From: Chromera velia
Taxonomy: Eukaryota; Sar; Chromeraceae
DNA: 17,500 bases
NCBI GenBank assembly: GCA_018398765.1
Contig: JAHBMJ010005065.1
Location: forward strand, 1 to 17,500
Direction of reading: 5' to 3'
Shown here: positions 1 through 8,330 of the stretch, piece by piece
How positions within the stretch are numbered: position 1 is the first letter of the stretch
How the letters are laid out: every line of letters starts with the position of its first letter
Program-made: the position numbers and the translations under genes
Notes under the pieces: model-generated
Database searches by the model: none
What the model saw: the letters and a program-made list of their open reading frames with translations, nothing else
Told to the model about the DNA's origin: nothing

Positions 1-56
1 GTGTGTGTGTGTGTGTGTGTGTGTGTAAGTGTGTGTGTGTGTGTGCGTGTGTGTAA

Positions 57-92
<36 letters not shown>

Positions 93-120
93 GTGTGTGT
101 GTGTGTGTGCGTGTGTGTAA

Positions 121-156
<36 letters not shown>

Positions 157-184
157 GTGTGTGTGTGTGTGTGCGTGTGTGTAA

Positions 185-220
<36 letters not shown>

Positions 221-248
221 GTGTGTGTGTGTGTGTGCGTGTGTGTAA

Positions 249-284
<36 letters not shown>

Positions 285-312
285 GTGTGTGTGTGTGTGT
301 GCGTGTGTGTAA

Positions 313-347
<35 letters not shown>
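1..347. repeat. (GT)n microsatellite with 64-bp higher-order period
   Basis: GT dinucleotides are interrupted by TAAG, GCG and AAGTCTG variants at fixed spacing. The AAGTCT interruption recurs at 55, 119, 183, 247 and 311, exactly 64 bp apart. The array is therefore a minisatellite whose unit is itself a microsatellite, with about five near-identical units. It runs off the left edge of the window, so its full length is unknown. Open frames across it (poly Cys-Val) are artefacts. Confidence 0.97.
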
Positions 348-348
<1 letters not shown>

Positions 349-700
349 ATCGGAGGGTCAAACGTTGGATGAAAGCGTGTTTATGTACCGATACTAATGC
401 AATATCCTCTCTACAAAGCACGCGCCGCACAATTTGTCTTCCCTTTGCCTCGAACATTAAGCATCAGCACCACCCGTCCTCTTTTGTGTGCTCACACGTG
501 CTGCTAAACTTCTCTATTCCAGGGTAATTGTTTGCTTTCTTTCTCTCTCAATAAGCATTCTATTTTTTCATTTTCTCTATATGGATATTTGTGGTGACTT
601 TTCTTGTGCCTTTTCCTGCAGGCGGCCACCGCTTCCAAATGAGCTTGGGAAAAGAGAGATTCCGAATATCTTCATAGCAGTCAGAGGCAAAAAATGAAGA

Positions 701-704
<4 letters not shown>
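348..704. other. Spacer, no supported gene
   Basis: The sequence has mixed composition with pyrimidine-rich tracts, for example TTCTTTCTCTCTC near 536 and a CTTTTCCTGCAG acceptor-like string near 610. The short plus-strand frames carry no recognisable motif. An exon could end or begin near 622, but nothing here proves it. Confidence 0.5.
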
Positions 705-738
<34 letters not shown>

Positions 739-754
739 AGGGAGGGAGGGAGGG
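705..754. repeat. (GA)n followed by (GGGA)n microsatellite
   Basis: About 13 GA units pass directly into GGGA units. On the minus strand this gives low-complexity Ser/Leu/Pro translations, which should not be read as protein. Confidence 0.95.
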
Positions 755-1040
755 TGGGAGGACAGTGTATGGACTGGACTGGACTGAGGGCCACCATCTT
801 TTCTCACTTCCTTCTGTCCCTCTTTTGGTCTCCCTGCCTGCATGTTTACTCTTTCTCCCTCGCAACGTGACAGCTGCTGGTCCAGCAAAGGTTTGAAGGA
901 GTGCGTTTCGTCTTGCAAGGGCATTTTCTTTCCATCCGTGCTCTTCCTGGTGCTTAAGTCTTTAGCTCCCCCAAAGCAAGCTCCTGGCAGTGCCAGCCGC
1001 GCAAGTCGATCCAATTGATTTTCCAATTGGAAATTCAAAT
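755..1040. other. Spacer with a doubtful minus-strand open frame
   Basis: A minus-strand frame is open from 1038 to 577. Its first part, up to the GA array, is mixed in composition and contains the peptide GGAKDLSTRKSTDGKK. The rest is the translated microsatellite. No domain is recognised and no convincing splice pair was found, so it is left as spacer. Confidence 0.4.
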
Positions 1041-1532
1041 TTCCAATTGTATTTTTTTATGATTAAATGTTTATGTAAAGCTAATCTGTGTAACTGACAC
1101 TGTTAGTAACTGCAAACTGTGTTAGCTTAAAATCTTTGAGTTTTAAAATGTTTATGCGCAAAAAAATTTTTGATACGTATTTTTTATTGATTTTCTAAGT
1201 GATTTTTGTTTCCAATTTATTTTTTCTATATTTAGAAAATATATATGACTTCTTGACATTTTTTTAAAAAGAAATTATCCTTTTTAATTTTTCGAAAGAG
1301 CCAACAATACTAGTAACAATATCATGGCAATATGGGAAGTCGGCAATTAGTATAACCATAACACATCCTGCTAATCATCATACATTTAATTACAGATATA
1401 TAAATCTGATCTGCTTAGGCAGTTTTGATTGATTGATTGATTTGACAAAAAAATTCTTTACTGTAATATCCGAGTCACTCTTTATAATTTGAATTTAAAC
1501 TTATAATTTTGAGGCGATAAGTGATAAGTGAT
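1041..1532. other. AT-rich intergenic block
   Basis: The composition is strongly AT-rich, with poly-T and poly-A runs and a short GATT repeat near 1427-1443. No open frame of substance and no motif was seen. Confidence 0.7.
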
Positions 1533-2077
1533 TTAGTGGTGCCCTTGCGCACTGTCGCCGTTTTGTCTTGTAGGTAAATTTGAGCTCAAAACTTTATTAA
1601 TCCAATGACAGAAAATGTGCTTTCTTTCAGCAGTTACGCCTTTTATTATTCTTAACTTGTTTACGAAAGCTACGGGGTTGCATCTGTAGACAGCGGCGGA
1701 GCTGGCAGGGATGTAGGCAGTGGGGCAGCTAGCGGGGCACGTAGCACAATCGCCATGCAGCGGCAAAAAGGAAGCGGATCGAATTAACAGAAGTTGAAGA
1801 CGCAGAAAAGGGATGCACGGGACTCGATGTCCTAGTTAATGTCAAACAAAGGGTTCTGCAAAAGAAATGGCAAAGGATAGGACATCCTCCCTATCATCAT
1901 CTTTTTGCTCATCCTCTGCACCGTCTTCTACCTCCACCTGCATCATCTCTGCTGCGTCTGGACATGCGTCGGCAGCGTCTCAAAGACGGACTGTTGAGCC
2001 TGTCACTTTGTCGTGTGTCCTGCCTCACTCACAAAACGATCACGATCTTCTTGTGTGAAGTCTTTATATAGGCCACT
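1533..2077. other. Region downstream of the CCCH gene with small open frames
   Basis: On the minus strand a frame is open from 1979 to 1842. It is acidic (it includes VEVEDGAEDEQKDDD) and ends in TGA. It could be an alternative 3' exon of the CCCH gene just upstream on that strand, but I could not match splice phase with that gene, so it stays unassigned. The plus-strand frame at 1867-2058 is its Ser-rich mirror. A minus frame at 1533-1766 has several Cys residues but no known pattern. Confidence 0.4.
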
Positions 2078-4198
2078 TCAACGATGGGGAGTGAGCTCAT
2101 CCTCGTCGACCATCTCTGTCGACTCGGCTCCAAAATTATTTCTGCTTTCTGGCTGGAAGACGCGATCGGCCGGTACAGAGGCACGGCCTGTGAGGGCAAT
2201 GCTCAAGAGATGAAAACTTCCAGCAGCTGAACTCGCGCTGCCGGTATTTTCAACATGTGACTCTTTTGATGCTGAGCCAAGTCTTGGCGGCGGCTCAGCC
2301 TGCAGCTGCTCCACATGTGAAAAGTGGTGCAGCTGGGATGCTGCGAGCGACCAGGGAAGGGCGGAAGGGAAGAAGCATGACACAGAAGGGCCGAAAGGCA
2401 TTCCTATCCAGCTGGTCAGTGGCATCATTGTGCTCGCCAATTGAGATGCCGCAGCTGGTGCGGCTGCAAAAGCCTGCAGCGAGTTGCTCAGTGGGAGGTA
2501 TCTCTTCCCTCCGGCTTCGGCGGCAGAAACTTCTACACCCTTTTCTCTCAGGCTTCCCTGCTCGTCTGCAGAAACCAGCTCCCCCTTTTCTTGGATGCTA
2601 GTCTCTACTTTTGTTTTACTACTGGTCCGGTGGTTGCTGCTGCTGCTGCTATTGGACCAAGCGGCTGGTCCCGCTGCAAAGGGATTTAGGGCGAACCCCC
2701 AAACGGCACGCAGACGCGAAATCGTCCAGTGCTCGTATTCAGTAGCCGGGTGAACCTTGAGTTTTTTCTTTTTGACCATATCAAGCATCCACTCGCTCTC
2801 GCGACTGATGAACTGATCACGCTCTGCGTCTGAGTGCAGATCCCTATGTGAGAAATAACAGCTTTCTCCCCGAGGGCACGCCTCTGCAGAGAGGGCCGGA
2901 AGAAGGTAAGAAGAATGAACGTACACTTCAATGTCAGGCCGCAGCAGAGTACCAATGGAAAAAAAGAAACAAATGGAATGCTCTTTCACAGACAGAGAGT
3001 AACAGAGAAAGATGTATGGCAAGGTACTGACAGCGGCTGACTGACCCAGACCGAGCACAAGAAACTTCCTGCAGGCAAGTTTCTTGCGAGCATGTGAGAG
3101 CTCGCAATTATCGCCTAGCCCACATTGTCCTCGGACAAAGAACTTGCAGACATCCCCATACTACTGCAAAGAAAAACTTATGTGGCTGGGAATACAGTAA
3201 GATGAATAGTTGCTGCAAAGGTCTAATCAGACCAGATGACAAGTGCTTAAGTGTAATCTCGATTCTGGAACGATATTCTCGCCCCTTTCTTTGCCTTTCA
3301 ACCCCATTTCAAATTCAGTTCAGCACTGTCCCATACTAGGTCCCACATGTACCTTCGTTTGCGTCCCTTAGGTGCATCCAGCCTGCATGCACATTGCGCT
3401 GTCCAACTCACTCTTAGAGTCCACCAATCAACGACTCTACCTCAGAGGGCTATTTGCTGTCAGCTCGCCCAAGCCTGCCTTTGCTTTATGTCCCGCTGCG
3501 CCTCTGTCAAATTTCCCCAAATGAGACCAACCTCCATTCATTTTCTCTCACCTCTTGCTTGATTTCATCCCATCTGATGCGTGAACCCGGATTGGTCCAG
3601 AGCTGCCTACAAATGGGGACAAGGCCACACAGTCAGCGAAGAACGGAAGAAACGGTTGAAACTTTCAAACTTCAGCGAGGAAAGGCAGGAAGTGAACAGA
3701 ACAAGAAGGGACCTTCCTTGGCTCACCTAGGTCCCTGTCCGGCGTATCTGCTCTCCCCGGTTCGATCCGAGACAGAGGTCTGCATCTTGTGCCCTCCCCC
3801 TCTTCCCTGCCCCCCCCGTTCGGGGAGTATATGATAATTTCCTCGGCCAGAACGACCTCCTTGTTGAAAGGGACCATTCCACCCTTCCGAGTTTCTCACC
3901 TTTCGCTCGTAGCCTGCAGTATAGTTTGAAATTCGGAATTGGCTAGTGACAACTCATTTGACATGCGTAAGCATGGATACGGTTGAAAGGTATATATGTA
4001 TAGTTGAGGGCTTCAAAATGGAATCTTACCTCGAACGGGGCTCCTACTTCGGTCGCTGAACAGATTACCAGCTGTGTGTGAAGGTTGGCGCAATCTGTAG
4101 CCAGACGCACCATGTCTGTCAAGATGCGCTCCGGTGGACACACGCGCACAAGCATTCTCAAAATGTTGGACGAGTGAAGCGTCTTCTCGGAAAATCCG
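2078..4198 (-). CDS. Two-finger CCCH zinc-finger protein with upstream RGG/RS-rich segment, five exons visible
   Basis: This is probably an RNA-binding regulator; CCCH proteins usually bind mRNA. The minus-strand model is 4198-4030 (open frame, true 5' end unknown), 3913-3727, 3606-3552, 3160-3052 and 2883-2078. Phases agree across all four introns and the frame stays open to the TGA at 2078-2080. Donors read GTAAGA, GTGAGC, GTGAGA and GTCTGG. Acceptors are CTGCAG, TTTGTAG, GCAGTAG and CTGCAG. Counting from an in-frame ATG at 3785 gives 342 residues. Finger 1 is C43-x7-C51-x5-C57-x3-H61. Finger 2 is C68-x8-C77-x5-C83-x3-H87 and is split by the last intron. Upstream of that ATG the frame stays open and reads SDRSRSPVRG, then GGRSGRG, which is typical of RNA-binding proteins, so the real start probably lies further 5'. 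The C-terminal 250 residues are low complexity with a poly-Ser run and an acidic end. Alternative: a donor at 3045 (GTCAGT) would make finger 2 C-x10-C. Confidence 0.8.
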
Positions 4199-4519
4199 TT
4201 ACAAAAATTCAAGTCTCATCAAATCTGTTCCCAGACACGCAAAGCCTTCAAATTTCATGTGTTTGATATGTTCTATCTCGTTCAACGCAGCAAGAACTTT
4301 TGCGAGCTTCAGATCTACCAGGAAGTCCCGGCACACCGCCAAGTCTCTGGACAGCATTCTGGTCCGCCGGGCCGTTATATATATGTAATGATTCGCAAAG
4401 TTTCTGAGGCTCGCAGCACTCGATGTATGCAGACCACCTTTCAAGACAGGGCATTCGATGTAAGACTCTGGGGGCTCGATTGTTGAATAGACATGGTGGT
4501 TCATTATTAATAAATCCAT
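4199..4519 (-). other. Unassigned open frame 5' of the CCCH gene
   Basis: A minus-strand frame runs 106 codons to a TAA at 4199-4201. It lies in the same frame as the first visible CCCH exon, which starts just after that stop. It contains the Leu-rich segment LKLAKVLAALNEIEHIKHMK, probably helical. It may be an exon fragment of the CCCH gene 5' end, a separate decayed gene, or chance. A second minus frame at 4212-4030 also looks protein-like (it includes SNILRMLVRVCPPERI) and reaches the same GTAAGA donor. However, joined to the next exon it would stop after five codons, so I prefer the Arg/Ser frame for the CCCH gene. Confidence 0.35.
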
Positions 4520-4756
4520 AAAATAAATTAGTGTTAAAACATATATACAAGTCAGTTCACAGCGTTGCGCGCGAAAATAAGTCGGGATCGGCTCAGTGGC
4601 AGTGAGAAATTTCGGCTCCTTTACTGAAGTGCACGGCTTGCGGCTAAAAGTGCAACATTTTTTTCGAAAAATTCATATTGAAGACGAGGCGGGGGACGGA
4701 AAATTCCGAATAAATTAAGAAAAAATAGAAAATCATCTTCTGCATGGCATTAAAGT

Positions 4757-4809
4757 CAAGGCACTCACCTTTGAGATTGTTCGTGAAGCGTTTCAAGGCA
4801 CTCACCTTT
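4757..4809 (-). repeat. 37-bp tandem duplication carrying a splice-donor sequence
   Basis: The string CAAGGCACTCACCTTT occurs at 4757 and again at 4794, 37 bp apart. On the minus strand each copy reads AAAGGTGAGTGCCTTG, a textbook donor. The result is two identical candidate donors (GT beginning at 4805 and at 4768) in tandem. A related string, GGTGAGTGCCTCGG, lies on the same strand near 5235-5248. Confidence 0.8.
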
Positions 4810-4911
4810 TTAATTTGATCAGTCATTTGTCGGAAGACCAGTTTATATACTGACTGACTGACAGATCGCCTCGGGGGGCAGCTCAGCTCTGCTGAGATCA
4901 GCCGAGAGGCC
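4769..4911 (-). pseudogene. RecQ-like helicase exon fragment, copy B (motif Ia to motif II interval)
   Basis: After a GATTTCAG acceptor the minus strand reads GLSADLSRAELPPEAICQSV and then stops. One base-shift later it continues as VYKLVF and, after a few residues, TDQIKKVSALKRFTNNLK, up to a GTGAGT donor at 4768. RecQ helicases have in this interval a G-[IL]-x-A segment, a Glu-rich helix, then K-L-[LV]-[YF]-x-T-P-E-x-[IL], so order and spacing fit. The frame break falls in a short CAGT tandem run, suggesting slippage. The conserved TPE is not intact. The DEAH motif that should follow was not found. The family call is inference from pattern memory, with moderate to low certainty. Confidence 0.38.
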
Positions 4912-4919
4912 CTGAAATC

Positions 4920-5263
4920 GCACGCACTCGCATAACGCATTTTTTCATTTTGCGGGGGGGGTCACTTCTATCTTTGTTTGTCACGGTGTCGCCCAAATTC
5001 CAAAATATGCCCCTCAAGCAATTCACACAGAGCCGCAATCGCACATACCTTAATTAATTACTTCGCACATGCGTACCCCTCAAGTAACTTGCATGGAGTT
5101 ACAAGTACATGCTTGTGCAGTCCCGAAAAGCATACTTCGTGCACGTTACCATAGCCCCTACCCCACATACAAGACATGCCCAAACCCCCGATAGTGTACA
5201 TCAATCAAATTTGCAGACCGCCTAAAAGGCCCCCCGAGGCACTCACCCAACTGGTTAGGTGTA

Positions 5264-5268
<5 letters not shown>
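4920..5268. other. Spacer, no gene seen
   Basis: There is an eight-base G run near 4954-4961. Two loosely related strings, CCCCTCAAGCAATT (near 5011) and CCCCTCAAGTAACT (near 5077), suggest an old short duplication. No supported frame was found. Confidence 0.5.

Positions 5269-5301
<33 letters not shown>
5269..5301. repeat. (TA)n microsatellite
   Basis: This is an uninterrupted TA run of about 16 units, flanked by further ATATA-rich sequence. Confidence 0.95.
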
Positions 5302-5303
<2 letters not shown>

Positions 5304-5308
5304 ATATA

Positions 5309-5400
5309 CACACATATATAACATACGAGTTTGTTCACGCGGATTTGCGCACGAATATGGTCGGTGCAAAATCAACTTTGTGCGCCCTCGGAAGGTAAAG
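5309..5400 (+). repeat. Dispersed repeat, copy 1
   Basis: ACATACGAGTTTGTTCACG followed by GATTTGCGCACGAATATGG resembles the block beginning at 5704 (ACATATACAAGTTTGTTCACG, then GCATTTGCATGCAAAGTATA). Similarity continues weakly through AACTTTGTGCGCCCTCGGA versus AGTTGTGCGTCTTTGGA. It is probably an old mobile-element fragment or local duplication of unknown class. Confidence 0.45.
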
Positions 5401-5703
5401 GGTACAAGGCCTTAAGAAGTATTTTTCGTCTGTTTTTTTTTTTTTTACTTTCAGCTCCATGTAAAGTTTATTCATGTATAAAGTCTGAATTCCTAGTCTG
5501 CATTGAATGATAACAGAAATTTGCATACTGCATCTTTCTACACATAGTTTTTGAGTATGGTCAAGTAAATAAAGACATCGATATAAAACATTTTGACACC
5601 TAAAGGTAAGTATGTTTGCGTATGTTTAGTAAATGTGTTTCTGTAAAAATAAGATTTTTAAACCAGTTTTTAAACAAACTTATATATCAATTAATTGCAT
5701 ATA

Positions 5704-5805
5704 ACACATATACAAGTTTGTTCACGTGCATTTGCATGCAAAGTATATTCGCAGAGTTAAGTATAAGAATTAAGTTTCTGCTAGTTGTGCGTCTTTGGAG
5801 AGTAG
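5704..5805 (+). repeat. Dispersed repeat, copy 2
   Basis: This is the diverged, more AT-rich partner of the block at 5309-5400, in the same orientation and about 390 bp away. Neither copy has a conserved open frame. Confidence 0.45.
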
Positions 5806-6422
5806 CTAGCTTAAAGAATTATAAAGTTTTGATTTCTGAAAAGTTTTCTCCCTTTTTTATGCATACAGCTTTCATGTTGGTATCATGATACGTTCATACA
5901 TTTAGTTCTTATACAGTCTTTGTTCATTATTATAAATCTATTTTAATCAACTATAATTCTTTTTTTATCATAAATTTTATGTTCAGTCACTTACAGTCAC
6001 CCTCTTTAGAAAATGCTAAGTCGACCGCTAACCCTCCTGTTCTCCCAATCTACTAGTTAATATATCGATATTGCAATCTCTGTTTTTAACAAATTTTTAC
6101 TGTGTTCCGATTACTTTGAGAACTATCAAAAAATTATAAAATTAAAAACTTTCACTGCACACATATTTTTCAAGTACCACTGTTAGACTGTAACTCCGGT
6201 ATCTCCCCGCATAAATGAACTGGTCAGGAATAAACACCAAAGAAACTAGCCAAGAAAACATTGAATCATCTGGGAGTAGGTGTGTTATCCTCCTCCATTA
6301 TTATACGCCACCGTTATCAGCCTATACAAATAGGCGTCTAGCGTTCAGCGGCTTCCTAGGGCGGCTTCACACAATTAAAATTAAAAGCAGCGTTTTTAAA
6401 TAGATTGATCATCATAATAATA

Positions 6423-6425
<3 letters not shown>
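5806..6425. other. AT-rich spacer
   Basis: The block is AT-rich, with poly-T tracts and no frame above 62 codons. From 6184 to 6400 the composition becomes more balanced, but no motif is recognised on either strand. Confidence 0.6.
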
Positions 6426-6467
<42 letters not shown>

Positions 6468-6512
6468 TATACATACATACACACACACATATATACATAC
6501 ACACACACACAT

Positions 6513-6571
<59 letters not shown>

Positions 6572-6590
6572 TACACATAGACACACACAC
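6426..6590. repeat. Compound (CA)n / (TA)n microsatellite
   Basis: Runs of CA with TATA interruptions pass into about 15 TA units and then back to CA. On the minus strand it would lie in the intron just downstream of the RecQ-like exon. All Cys/Val, Ile/Tyr and Thr/His translations here are artefacts. Confidence 0.95.
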
Positions 6591-6628
6591 TCATATTGAG
6601 TGTCATACACGCCTTACTGCTTGGTTAC

Positions 6629-6699
6629 CTTTGGCATCGCAGAAGCCGTCAGCGTCACTACAGGCACATCTTTGAGCTGCTCTTTCATCCATTTTAACT
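6629..6699 (-). pseudogene. RecQ-like helicase exon (motif III region), copy A
   Basis: A 71-nt candidate exon lies between a strong acceptor (CTCTTTTCATTTTACAG) and a donor (CCAAAG then GTAACC). It begins with two bases of a split codon and then encodes 23 residues containing LKDVPVVTLTASAMPK. RecQ-family helicases carry at this place L-K-x(4)-P-x-V-P-x(2)-A-L-T-A-T-A-x(2)-P-x-V, so LTASAMPK aligns with motif III. It could be a live exon, but neighbouring exons appear degenerate and the DEAH exon is missing, so it is called as part of a decayed gene. A short match of this kind could also be another superfamily 2 helicase. Confidence 0.45.
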
Positions 6700-6942
6700 C
6701 TGTAAAATGAAAAGAGGCAGTAATAATCGGTCAGCTCTGATGCTATACAATGTTAAAATACACGTCAGAGTGCTAATGCACCTTACAGCAAGAACCCTGT
6801 GAGCGAGAGCGTTAGCAAGAACTCCATCTACTCTCACAAGTGCTTATTTTCATTGCATTTTACATAAGTACCGTGAGTCTTGGAAGGAGAAGACTTTATA
6901 AAATGTTTTGACTGACCACACTGTATGATATACATAATATTG

Positions 6943-6992
6943 CTTCGGAGAGCAGTTAAGCTGTGCTGAGATGAGCCGATCGCGAGAGGCCC
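6943..6992 (-). pseudogene. Degenerate copy of the RecQ-like Ia-II exon
   Basis: This block aligns with 4871-4911. Both share GCTGAGAT, AGCC and GAGAGGCC in the same order, with a five-base insertion here. The minus-strand reading is GLSRSAHLSTA, a stop, then LLSEAI; copy B reads GLSADLSRAELPPEAI. It lies about 250 bp upstream of the motif III exon at 6629-6699, the expected order for one gene. The region between them (6700-6942) shows no DEAH motif. Confidence 0.4.
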
Positions 6993-6999
6993 CAAAATA

Positions 7000-7430
7000 T
7001 TGGGCAGTCGTATATATCTACGAGTATGTAAATGGGATGCCCGCACCACCTGACTCAACTAATTTCTAACTCCTATCTTGCAGGACACATTAAAAAAAAA
7101 AGGGAAATGAGAGTGTCTCAGACGTACTGCCACGGTAATCAGACGTACAGACGTACTGTCACGGCTCATCTCTCACTTTGGAGTCATCAAACAAATAGTT
7201 TCAGGTCCACCAACCCCCTTCCCATTTCATCCCCCACCTGTCACTGTCGATAGATCGTCCAACATTTTGTCCTCCCCACGTGGTAGCAAACCCGCCCCTC
7301 TAAAATGTCCTTTACCCCTTGACACCTCCTGTTGTATAGTCAGAAACGGAGACAGACGGGGAAAAAGACAAAACTCAAAATTGTACACCCAAAACTACTT
7401 TACAGATCCGTTGCCCCCCTTCCCGCTGCT
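7000..7430. other. Spacer with a small local repeat
   Basis: CAGACGTACTGCCACGG (near 7119) and CAGACGTACTGTCACGG (near 7148) form an imperfect short tandem repeat. A pyrimidine-rich tract follows. No gene is supported. Confidence 0.5.
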
Positions 7431-7431
7431 C

Positions 7432-7462
7432 CAGAGACGATTAGACAGAGTGCCAGGCTGAG
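7432..7462 (-). repeat. Short duplicated fragment, partner of 7944-7974
   Basis: GAGACGATTAGACAGAGTGC followed by CAGGC recurs at 7946 with one change. On the minus strand this fragment reads LSLALCLIVSG, and the partner reads PGLALYLIVS inside the kinase-like exon. It is probably a relic of another kinase paralogue C-lobe. The sequence 3' of it has a different ending (GRGATDL then stop). Confidence 0.5.
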
Positions 7463-7696
7463 CTGCTGTGGGCCGCCTATTCATGCCTGCCCTAAAGCAC
7501 AGGAAGGGACAGAGCTTCTTTTCCTTCAAAGCTGAAAGCAAAGACATCTTTATTCCACTAAGTCACTCCCCCACATGCTTCAAATCCTTGTGCATGGACA
7601 TGAGATGAGAACGACGATGACATGGTCCCGAATCCCTTCTCCCCACGCCCTCCCGATTTTCTCAAAGTAAGCCTGCCGAAATCAAGCATGCTGGAG

Positions 7697-7989
7697 TCAT
7701 TGTTTTATGACAGCACTCAATGACTTGATGCCAAGCCCTTTCATGATCTCCTGGGGCATTCCTGCAGACCTCAACAGAAGCTGTGTTCGCCGGCTCTCGA
7801 AGCAAGAGGTGCATTTTTTTTCTGTCTTTGGGCCTCTGACGATCCTCTCGATAAGCAGTGACAACAGTCTGCCAGTGAAGAAGGAAGGGAAATGTAGGAG
7901 AGCGGAGTGAAAGGACACCTCTCCGCTTCATCGGGACGGGATCTAGAGACGATTAGATAGAGTGCCAGGCCAGGCTTCTGGGAGGGCAT
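7697..7989 (-). pseudogene. C-terminal exons of a second kinase-like gene
   Basis: The penultimate exon (frame open from 7989) reads LALYLIVSRSRPDEAER and would end at 7919 with donor GTGTCC. The last exon starts at 7868 after a pyrimidine-rich tract and CTGGCAG. It reads LLSLLIERIVRGPKTEKKC and runs 56 codons to the TGA at 7697. The intron falls in phase 2, exactly as in the plus-strand kinase pseudogene, where GQRPS is split before LSLLLKML. The R-P-x(4)-R context matches kinase subdomain XI. The implied intron is only 50 nt, short beside its 284-nt counterpart, so a decayed copy is likely. The catalytic domain was not found upstream. The last exon alone looks like real protein. Confidence 0.4.
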
Positions 7990-8330
7990 ACTCTTTTAGC
8001 TGTACTTCCGGGCGTTGTTTGCGGCTGCATGCTTATACTATGTGGTCTGTCGGCTTAGGTGCTGGTAATGGTTCCGTTTGATGCTGTATTGCTGCGGGAG
8101 TCGAGTTAAAGGTAAATAAAATGCGACGGGCAAGCAGCCTTGACTATCCAAAGCAGCCAAGGCAGTCCTCCACTGTCTCTGGGCCTTCCTGAATCGTCGA
8201 GAAGCCGATATGCAACATCTGTGGACAATGTGCGTTTTATCATACCTCACTTCTTCGATTACTAACTATCACTGTCGGTCCTTTTCGGTATCCCCTTCTA
8301 GACACGCCAGCAAGGGCACAATGTTTCCTT

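Noticed and set aside
1-347. CRISPR-like regular spacing of repeats
   Set aside because: The 64-bp units have no unique spacers; all parts are GT-derived, and the context is eukaryotic.
285-527. Cys/Val repeat protein on the plus strand
   Set aside because: It is the translation of the GT microsatellite.
1867-2058. Ser-rich plus-strand protein
   Set aside because: It is low complexity and mirrors an acidic minus-strand frame; neither is supported by a motif or splice site.
3764-3784. GGTTCGATCC string resembling the T-loop of a tRNA
   Set aside because: The flanking five-base stem does not pair, no acceptor stem or anticodon arm fits, and the site lies inside an exon of the CCCH gene.
3943-4212. 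Protein-like minus frame (SNILRMLVRVCPPERI) as the main product upstream of the CCCH gene
   Set aside because: It reaches the same GTAAGA donor but would stop after five codons in the next exon. The overlapping Arg/Ser frame continues in phase through all CCCH exons.
5358-5392. Plus-strand VGAKSTLCALG, similar to an ATPase P-loop
   Set aside because: The classic G-x(4)-G-K-[ST] spacing is absent, the related block at 5704 does not conserve it, and no other ATPase motif is near.
6356-6610. Cys/Val, Ile/Tyr and Thr/His repeat proteins on both strands
   Set aside because: They are translations of the CA/TA microsatellite; all frames are open because the repeat lacks stops.
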